A stretch of 39,870 nt of DNA from positions 1-39,870 of the forward strand of contig CAILLX010000233.1 of NCBI GenBank assembly GCA_903835185.1, given 5' to 3'. Each line of letters starts with the position of its first letter. The first letter of the stretch is position 1. The DNA is from an uncultured bacterium. GTDB taxonomy: Bacteria; Cyanobacteriota; Vampirovibrionia; Obscuribacterales; Obscuribacteraceae. The position numbers and the translations under genes were made by a program. Under the pieces are notes generated by a model. That model was given only the letters and a program-made list of their open reading frames with translations. It had not been told where the DNA came from and ran no database searches. Positions 25,648 through 31,644 of this stretch are shown here, piece after piece.

Positions 25648-25885
25648 TTGTAATTCTCCGCTTGACAAATCTGTTCAAGTTTTCAACAACTTGGAAATTG
25701 TCTCCAGAAACCGCCTGGAGATCAACGTAATTTGCCTAATGTTGGCGTAATTTGCTGCTTTGCCGGACAGCTCGCTGTTTAGAAGCGGCGGGATGTCCAA
25801 TACCCTCAGGCAAGCAGTTGGGATCACCGTAGCGGCGGCTCGAGAGCCGCCCGCTGGGCGGATGCAATCCGCCCCTACATAGACA
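25648..25885. other. Gap inside the rhamnose operon holding palindrome R4
   Basis: All neighbours in the operon are tightly spaced except here. The gap has no credible gene and contains palindromic element R4. It may be an attenuation or RNA-processing point between rmlA and rmlBDC, or simply an element insertion. Confidence 0.5.
25828..25877. repeat. Palindromic element copy R4, variant inner hairpin
   Basis: The outer arms CCGTAG and CTAC enclose two hairpins: GGCGGCTC (25834-25841), GA, GAGCCGCC (25844-25851), and GGGCGGAT (25856-25863), GCA, ATCCGCCC (25867-25874). The first hairpin is shared with all other copies. The second replaces the GCGTC-GG-GACGC hairpin found in copies R5 and R6. 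It sits 8 bases past the rmlA stop. Confidence 0.85.
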
Positions 25886-26959
25886 TTAGACAACTTCAAC
25901 TTTGCTGTCGTCGCCCAGCATTAATCTGTAGGCTATAGGTTTGCGATTGCTGCGTGTAAGTTCGACATTGACTCCTATGAGGCTGTCTTCGACACGTCCA
26001 TGGAAGTCCAGAATACGGCAGTTTTCACGCAGGATGGAGTGCTCTATTTCAGCATAGCTGACATAAGCTCCATCGCCTATTGAAGTGAAAGGACCAACAT
26101 AACTGTGCTCGAGAGTGCAATTCTCGCCTATCACAGCCGGGCCTCTTACTGTGCAGCCGGAGATCTTGGTGCCGTGACCGATATGCACGCGTCCGGAGAT
26201 ACGTGTGTTGCTGTCGATGACGCCGTGGTTAGACACGTCTGTCATTTCATCCAGTACAACCCGATTGGCTTCAAGCATGTCGTCTTTCTTACCTGTGTCG
26301 AGCCACCAGGAGGTGAGTATGTGGCTGTCTACATGATGCTTTGTATCGACCAGGCGTTGAATTGCATCAGTAATCTCCAGTTCGCCGCGCTTGCTTGGCT
26401 TAATCTCGTCTATCGCCTTGTGGATATTCTTATTGAAGAGATAAACGCCGACAAGGGCAAGATTAGATTTTGGATGAGCCGGCTTCTCCTCCAGGCAGAT
26501 AATCCGCCCGTCGCTATTGAGATGTGCTACGCCAAAAGAGCTTGGGTTTGGCACCTCTTTTAAGAGGATGAAAGCGTCAGCTTTGCTATTGGCAAAACGT
26601 TCCACAAGAGGAGCTACTGCATCTTTGATCAGATTGTCGCCCAGATACATAACAAAAGGTTCATCGCCGAGGAAGCTGTGGGCAGTCTTGACTGCATGAG
26701 CAAGACCAAGCGGTTCGTCCTGCTGTATGTACTCGATGTGGATGTCCCAGCGTTCGCCGTGGCCTACTGTAGATTCAACGTCTGCACCAGTTTCAGGGCT
26801 GACTATAATTCCCAGCTCGCTGATGCCTGCAGCTTTCATCGCCTCGATGCCGTAGAAGAGGATTGGCTTGTTAGCCACAGGCAACAGCTGCTTGGCTGCA
26901 GTATGAGTAATAGGCCGCATGCGTGTGCCTTTGCCGCCACTTAAGATAAGTCCTTTCAT
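25886..26959 (-). CDS. rmlA: Glucose-1-phosphate thymidylyltransferase, long form (RmlA-like)
   Basis: A 357-residue sugar nucleotidyltransferase, first step to dTDP-rhamnose (dTTP plus glucose-1-phosphate). The N-terminal GGKGTRMRPITHTAAKQLLPVANKP (8-32) is the nucleotide-binding signature; YLGDNL and EEKPAHPKS follow. The C-terminal 110 residues show hexapeptide-like repeats (VIGENCTLEHSYVGPFTSIGDGAYVSYAEIEHSIL) forming a left-handed beta-helix, which marks the long form rather than the roughly 290-residue E. coli type. ATG 26959 lies 16 bases after the sugar transferase gene. Confidence 0.93.
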   Translation of the reverse strand: MKGLILSGGKGTRMRPITHTAAKQLLPVANKPILFYGIEAMKAAGISELGIIVSPETGADVESTVGHGERWDIHIEYIQQDEPLGLAHAVKTAHSFLGDEPFVMYLGDNLIKDAVAPLVERFANSKADAFILLKEVPNPSSFGVAHLNSDGRIICLEEKPAHPKSNLALVGVYLFNKNIHKAIDEIKPSKRGELEITDAIQRLVDTKHHVDSHILTSWWLDTGKKDDMLEANRVVLDEMTDVSNHGVIDSNTRISGRVHIGHGTKISGCTVRGPAVIGENCTLEHSYVGPFTSIGDGAYVSYAEIEHSILRENCRILDFHGRVEDSLIGVNVELTRSNRKPIAYRLMLGDDSKVEVV

Positions 26960-26975
26960 CTCTCTCCCCTGTTAG

Positions 26976-27599
26976 TTAAAATGCGCCACGCTTGCTAATA
27001 ACCGCACGACCGGTGGCAAAGAGGATTCTCCAATCCAGCCAGTAACTCCAGTTGTTGCAATACCAGGTATCAGCGTCTACCTTCACATCATCGGACAGAT
27101 TGTCGCGACCATTAATCTGGGCCCAGCCGGTGATACCTGGTGGGAACTGAAGGACGCCGTGAGCTTGGCGCTTAGCAGTCAGCTCAGTCTGATTATATAA
27201 GGCTGGGCGAGGGCCTACCAGAGACATCTCTCCCTTAAATACATTGATGAGCTGGGGTAGTTCGTCCAGGCTTGTTTTGCGCAGAAGCTGTCCTATGCGT
27301 GTAATCGGACTCGGTCGCTTGATCATTTCGTCTGTCGGCAGGTCGGGTGTGCCGGTAAACATGGTACGGAATTTATATATCTCAAAAAAACTGCCGTTGA
27401 GCCCGATGCGCCGTTGTCTGAAAAGGCAAGGACCATGTGAATCAAGTTTTATGCAGAGCGCTATGGCAATGAGGATCGGCGCAAGCAGAACAAAAAGGAT
27501 GGTTGACAAGGCCAGATCTGTGACTCTTTTGAATAATAAACCTGCCTGAGGTTGCCTACGCTTCTGGCAGCTCCTGTCTGGTTTTACCGGGTTGTTCAT
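26976..27599 (-). CDS. Initiating sugar-phosphate transferase to lipid carrier (WcaJ/WbaP C-terminal domain type)
   Basis: A 207-residue monotopic membrane enzyme that transfers a hexose-1-phosphate from a nucleotide sugar to undecaprenyl phosphate, starting glycan assembly. One hydrophobic re-entrant helix (about residues 26-50) is followed by the conserved catalytic core: GLNGSFFEIYKFRTMF, TSLDELPQLINVFKGEMSLVGPRPA, and GITGWAQINGR. It corresponds to the minimal catalytic domain with no extra N-terminal helices. I choose ATG 27599 with GGGAAGA upstream; longer frames to 27689 or 27953 run into the divergent promoter region and the neighbouring gene. First gene of the rhamnose operon. Confidence 0.92.
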   Translation of the reverse strand: MNNPVKPDRSCQKRRQPQAGLLFKRVTDLALSTILFVLLAPILIAIALCIKLDSHGPCLFRQRRIGLNGSFFEIYKFRTMFTGTPDLPTDEMIKRPSPITRIGQLLRKTSLDELPQLINVFKGEMSLVGPRPALYNQTELTAKRQAHGVLQFPPGITGWAQINGRDNLSDDVKVDADTWYCNNWSYWLDWRILFATGRAVISKRGAF

Positions 27600-27741
27600 T
27601 TTATCTTCCCAAACTGCAGCTATCACACTGCATCGACCTGCTTTATGATAACGAATTGACACTGCTGCCAGGAAGTGGTTCTCTTTCATACTGGAGCGCT
27701 TTGGGCAAGGATTAGACAGAGTTTTAGGAGCAAGACCGCAC

Positions 27742-28632
27742 GTGCGTTTGTCGGTCATAATCGTTAGCTGGAATACTTGTGATTTGCTGCGCCGCTGCCT
27801 GGAGACGCTGAAGCCTGCAGTTGCTTGCCTGGATAGTGAAGTTTTTGTAGTAGACAACGGTTCGATTGACGGATCTGTGTCGATGGTAGCGTCTGAACAT
27901 CCCTGGGTCCGTCTGATTGCTAATGATGACAACCGTGGATTTGCGGCTGCCAATAATCAGGCAATGGCGGTTGCTCAGGGTGAAATTGTCATGCTGCTCA
28001 ACCCTGACACTGAAGTGCAGGCTGGTTGTATAGACAAGCTCATCAGCTTCCTGGATGAGCATCCGGCAGCGGCAGTGGTGGCACCACAACTGTTGAATTC
28101 AGATGGAACGATTCAACGCTCTTGCCGGCAATTCCCAACTTTTCGCGGCATGCTTTATGAGCTTGTCGGGCTGAGCCGGTTGTTCCCGCGTTCATCTATT
28201 TTTCGCCAGTACAAGATGCTTGATTGGAATCATGATGACGAGAGGCAGGTCGATCAGCCCGAAGGGGCATGCCTTGTTGTGCGCCGAGAAGTAATAGAAC
28301 AGGTTGGATTACTCGATGAAGGTTTTTTTATGCTCTTCGAGGAAGTTGACTGGTGCTACCGGATAAAGCAGCATGGTTGGGAGATCTGGTTTACCCCGCA
28401 AGCCAAGGTTTTGCACCACTACGGGCAGTCGATCAAGCAGGTGAAGACAAAGATGATCATCTCGTCGCACCGTGGACTTTATAGGTTCTGGCACAAGCAC
28501 TATCGCCAGCGGCGCTGGTACTTAGATCCGTTTGCCTGGGGCGGACTCATGTCTTTAGCTTATCTGCGCATACTTGCTCATCAGGTGAGACAGGTGCTGT
28601 CCGGTAACTTAAGGAGCGAGAAGGTTGCTTGA
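27742..28632 (+). CDS. GT2-family glycosyltransferase, rhamnosyltransferase-like
   Basis: A 296-residue GT-A fold transferase. N-terminal LSVIIVSWN, VVDNGSIDGS (36-45), NRGFAAANNQA (64-74), and the metal-binding NPDT at 87-90 are typical of the WbbL-like group. A downstream FMLFEEVDWCYRIKQHGW segment carries the catalytic-base region. A likely role is adding rhamnose from dTDP-rhamnose to the lipid-linked glycan. The start is GTG 27742 with AGGAG 11 bases upstream; the next gene follows after 32 bases. It diverges from the rhamnose operon over 142 bases. Confidence 0.9.
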   Translation: MRLSVIIVSWNTCDLLRRCLETLKPAVACLDSEVFVVDNGSIDGSVSMVASEHPWVRLIANDDNRGFAAANNQAMAVAQGEIVMLLNPDTEVQAGCIDKLISFLDEHPAAAVVAPQLLNSDGTIQRSCRQFPTFRGMLYELVGLSRLFPRSSIFRQYKMLDWNHDDERQVDQPEGACLVVRREVIEQVGLLDEGFFMLFEEVDWCYRIKQHGWEIWFTPQAKVLHHYGQSIKQVKTKMIISSHRGLYRFWHKHYRQRRWYLDPFAWGGLMSLAYLRILAHQVRQVLSGNLRSEKVA

Positions 28633-28664
28633 GATACGTGTTTGGATGCAAATGGTGACTTGTT

Positions 28665-29867
28665 ATGGAAAATTTTGATCTGGTAGTTGTTGGTGGTGGC
28701 ATCATTGGTGTGGCTGCCTTAAGGTCGTGCCTCAAGAGGCATCCTGGGCTAAAAGCTTGTCTTGTTGAATGCGAGCCCGAGCTCGCTGCGCACCAGAGCT
28801 CTCGCAACAGCGGTGTGGTTCATGTCGGCTATAACCAGAAGCCAGGGACAATTAAAGCTAAGTTTGTCGTTGAAGGCTCAAGGCGTCTGCGTCAGTTTTG
28901 CCGCGAGCACAAAGTTCCGTTAGTAGAAGATGGAATTCTTGTGGTGGCAAGAGATGAAAGCGAAGTGCAAGTTCTCGACGAGCTTCATAAACGCGGGCTG
29001 GCTAATGGTGCAGTCGTTGAGCTAATCAATCAAGATCGTTTGCTGCAGATGGAGCCTCATGCTTCAGGAGTGGCAGCACTGTCGGCTCCGGAAGGAGCAA
29101 GTTTTGATCCGCGGGCAGTTGTACTGGCACTGGCTGATGATGCTCGAGCTCTCGGCGCTCAGTTCTATCTTTCCGAGCAGGTGATTGGTCTGGCAGAAGA
29201 TACAAACACTGTGCGTATAGAGACGACGAAACGCACTTTTACAACTAAGATTCTAGTGTGTGCAGCCGGACTCTATGCAGACAGGCTGGCACACAAGGTG
29301 GGGCTTGGTAAGCGTTACCAGATGGTGCCTTTCCGTGGCGAGTACCATGAGCTGGTCCCAGAGCGACGCAGCCTTGTGCGTTCTCACATCTATCCTGCAC
29401 CCAACCTCAAGTTTCCCTTCCTGGGAGTCCATCTCTCCCGCACTTTTGACGGACGTGTTCTGGTTGGTCCTGGTGCTGTTCTTGCTATGGGGAGAGAATC
29501 ATATAAGAACACCCAGGTCAATTTTGGCGATCTGCTCGAGATGGCAGGGTCTCCTAGCTTCTGGAAGCTGTTTGCCTCTGCTGATTTTAGAGAAGTAGCT
29601 CAAAAAGAATGGAAGAAAAGTCTCTTTGCTAGCGAAGTGCTGAAAGAGGCACAGCAGCTTCTACCTGAGTTGCGCACAGGAGATCTTGTGCCAAGCCGTG
29701 CCGGTATTAGAGCGCAGCTTGTTTCTGACAGTGGGCAGCTGGTTGAAGATCTAACTATCGAAGAAAGCGCGCTTACAATTCAAGTCCTCAATGCGGTAAG
29801 CCCAGCTCTTACCTGCTCACTGCCATTTGCAGATCACATTGTTGATCTTATTGAGAAGAGGCTGTGA
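28665..29867 (+). CDS. lhgO: L-2-hydroxyglutarate oxidase/dehydrogenase-like FAD enzyme (LhgO)
   Basis: A 400-residue FAD oxidoreductase of the DAO superfamily. The FAD motif VVVGGGIIG is at residues 7-15. HQSSRNSGVVHVGY and the later PFRGEYHELVPE, FPFLGVHLSRTFDGRVLVGPGAV and VPSRAGIRAQLV are hallmark stretches of LhgO, which oxidises L-2-hydroxyglutarate to 2-oxoglutarate. Full length. It sits between a glycosyltransferase gene (32 bases upstream) and the convergent exporter ATPase gene (9 bases downstream), an unexpected setting for a metabolite-repair enzyme. A specialised alpha-hydroxyacid substrate cannot be excluded. Confidence 0.9.
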   Translation: MENFDLVVVGGGIIGVAALRSCLKRHPGLKACLVECEPELAAHQSSRNSGVVHVGYNQKPGTIKAKFVVEGSRRLRQFCREHKVPLVEDGILVVARDESEVQVLDELHKRGLANGAVVELINQDRLLQMEPHASGVAALSAPEGASFDPRAVVLALADDARALGAQFYLSEQVIGLAEDTNTVRIETTKRTFTTKILVCAAGLYADRLAHKVGLGKRYQMVPFRGEYHELVPERRSLVRSHIYPAPNLKFPFLGVHLSRTFDGRVLVGPGAVLAMGRESYKNTQVNFGDLLEMAGSPSFWKLFASADFREVAQKEWKKSLFASEVLKEAQQLLPELRTGDLVPSRAGIRAQLVSDSGQLVEDLTIEESALTIQVLNAVSPALTCSLPFADHIVDLIEKRL

Positions 29868-29876
29868 ACCGGAGAT

Positions 29877-30650
29877 CTAGACAGCCACTGGAGCAGTAAA
29901 ATGTTTTGGCTCGATTGCGCCGGCGGTGTCCATAATCTTTTTGAAAACAGGTATGACAGTATCTGGCGGTCCGGCAGCGACTATGCGTCCACCGTTAAAC
30001 AGTACGGCTTTGTGGCACATGGAAGCGACCAGGCTGCTGTCGTGCGTAACGAGGATTATTGTTGTTCCTTCCCTGCGGAGAGCGTTTATCCTGTCAAAAC
30101 ATTTGAGTTGAAATTGCGCATCTCCAACCGCTAGAGCTTCATCCACCAGAAGAATGTCCGGCTCCACAGCGACAGCGCAGGCGAACGCCAGGCGTACGAT
30201 CATACCGCTGGAATATGTTTTGGTGGGTTGATCGAAGAAGTCTCCAATCTCGGCAAACTCCTCAATACCATCCATTTTTCTGAGCATGTCGTCTCGCGTA
30301 ATGCCGAGTATCATACCGTTCAAAAGCGCATTTTCGCGTCCGGTGTGGTCTGGTTGAAAGCCGGCGCCGAGCTCTAGTATGGCAGTAACCAGACCGTTAA
30401 TGGTGATTGTGCCGGTAGTAGGTGTGAGAACGCCGGCCATGAGCTGCAACAAAGTCGACTTGCCGGAGCCGTTTGGTCCCAGCACTCCGGTCATTTGCCC
30501 TTTCTCGCAAGTAAGGTTGACGTCGCGCAAAGCCCAAAACTCTTTGTGAAAGCATCGTTGGTTGCGCCAGGCGAGCTCTTTTAAACGATCGATAGGACGA
30601 TCATAAATGTTGTAACGCTTTGATATGTTGGTGAGCTCTACTGCAATCAT
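29877..30650 (-). CDS. wzt: ABC-2 polysaccharide exporter ATPase (Wzt/TagH-like), short form
   Basis: A 257-residue ATPase for export of lipid-linked polysaccharide across the inner membrane. Walker A GPNGSGKS (58-65), signature YSSGM (146-150), and Walker B ILLVDE (166-171) are intact. The N-terminal basic segment (YNIYDRPIDRLKE) is typical of Wzt/TagH. It stops right after the nucleotide-binding domain, so it lacks the C-terminal carbohydrate-binding domain that reads chain-terminal caps in Wzt of capped O-antigens. Start ATG 30650, three bases after the permease stop. Confidence 0.93.
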   Translation of the reverse strand: MIAVELTNISKRYNIYDRPIDRLKELAWRNQRCFHKEFWALRDVNLTCEKGQMTGVLGPNGSGKSTLLQLMAGVLTPTTGTITINGLVTAILELGAGFQPDHTGRENALLNGMILGITRDDMLRKMDGIEEFAEIGDFFDQPTKTYSSGMIVRLAFACAVAVEPDILLVDEALAVGDAQFQLKCFDRINALRREGTTIILVTHDSSLVASMCHKAVLFNGGRIVAAGPPDTVIPVFKKIMDTAGAIEPKHFTAPVAV

Positions 30651-30653
30651 TTA

Positions 30654-31523
30654 TCACATCACGTCCGCAAATGATTTCTTTGTTTTTGCAAAGAAATAGT
30701 AGCCGGTTACGAAGACAATTACGCCGAGTGTTGTGTAATACGAAAAAGCTTTCCAGTCAGGTGGCAATCCCTCTATAATTGCTCGCCGATAGTCTCCTAC
30801 CAGTCCGGCCATCGGGTTTATGTAGCAGAGAAACTTTAAATTGCTCGGGAAAAGGCTGGGGGGAAAGACTATTGGAGTTGCATACATCCAGACGGACAGA
30901 CCAAGCGACATGAAATGGTAAAGATCTTGCAGAAACACGCCGATGCTGGCAGCAAACCAGCAGAGCCCTGTTGTGAATATAAGCTGTGACAACAGGATGA
31001 GTGGAATAAATGCAATAGTCGGATGTATCCGACCTGCATAAAGACTTGTGCCAATAACAATAAGGGCAAAACTTATGATTGCTGTAACGGCAGATGTGAT
31101 CACTGCTACGACCGGAATGATTTCAAGCGGGAAAACAACGCGCTTGACCAGATTGGGTACTGCAAGGATAGCTGAGCTTGATTGTGTAAGCGATTCCGCA
31201 AAAGCAAGCCATGCGCTCAGCCCGGTCATCAGATAAATGGCGAAGTTGGTTGTACTACCGTCCTGCCCAAATTTGACCTTGAGTATGATCGAGAAGACAA
31301 ATGTGTAAAGGAGGAGGTGCCCGAGCGGATTAAGCACAGGCCATATCATTCCCAGCATCGACCCTTTGTATTTGCCAATTAGGTCGCGATTGACCATCAA
31401 TGAGATCAGATCTCTGTGCGACCACAAGTCAAGCAAGTTGACTCGTGAATGTACCGATGGTCCAAGGACGCGCACTATTTCGTGGGCGCTCTTTGTGTCC
31501 GAAGTCTGGAGAGTGAGGCTCAT
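30654..31523 (-). CDS. wzm: ABC-2 polysaccharide exporter permease (Wzm/TagG-like)
   Basis: A 289-residue membrane protein with an N-terminal cytosolic segment containing the amphipathic gate-helix motif (HRDLISLMVNRDLIGKYKGSMLGMIWPVLNPL) and six hydrophobic helices, typical of Wzm. It forms the channel for the polysaccharide energised by the adjacent ATPase. Start ATG 31523; the coding regions of the pair are separated by three bases. The 121-base gap upstream to the large membrane protein gene may carry its promoter. Confidence 0.93.
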   Translation of the reverse strand: MSLTLQTSDTKSAHEIVRVLGPSVHSRVNLLDLWSHRDLISLMVNRDLIGKYKGSMLGMIWPVLNPLGHLLLYTFVFSIILKVKFGQDGSTTNFAIYLMTGLSAWLAFAESLTQSSSAILAVPNLVKRVVFPLEIIPVVAVITSAVTAIISFALIVIGTSLYAGRIHPTIAFIPLILLSQLIFTTGLCWFAASIGVFLQDLYHFMSLGLSVWMYATPIVFPPSLFPSNLKFLCYINPMAGLVGDYRRAIIEGLPPDWKAFSYYTTLGVIVFVTGYYFFAKTKKSFADVM

Positions 31524-31644
31524 GAATTGCCGAGTATCTTACCCTGTTTTGGTATTGAAATGTCTGTATGGAACCGGCTGCGCAGACATGCCAGTTTACA
31601 AGATGATATCACAGGCTCCTTCGCCTCTCATGAGATGCGTTATA

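Noticed and set aside
27600..27953. Longer N-terminus of the sugar transferase
   Set aside because: It would overlap the divergent glycosyltransferase gene and has no family similarity; ATG 27599 has a good ribosome-binding site and begins at the usual point for the minimal enzyme.
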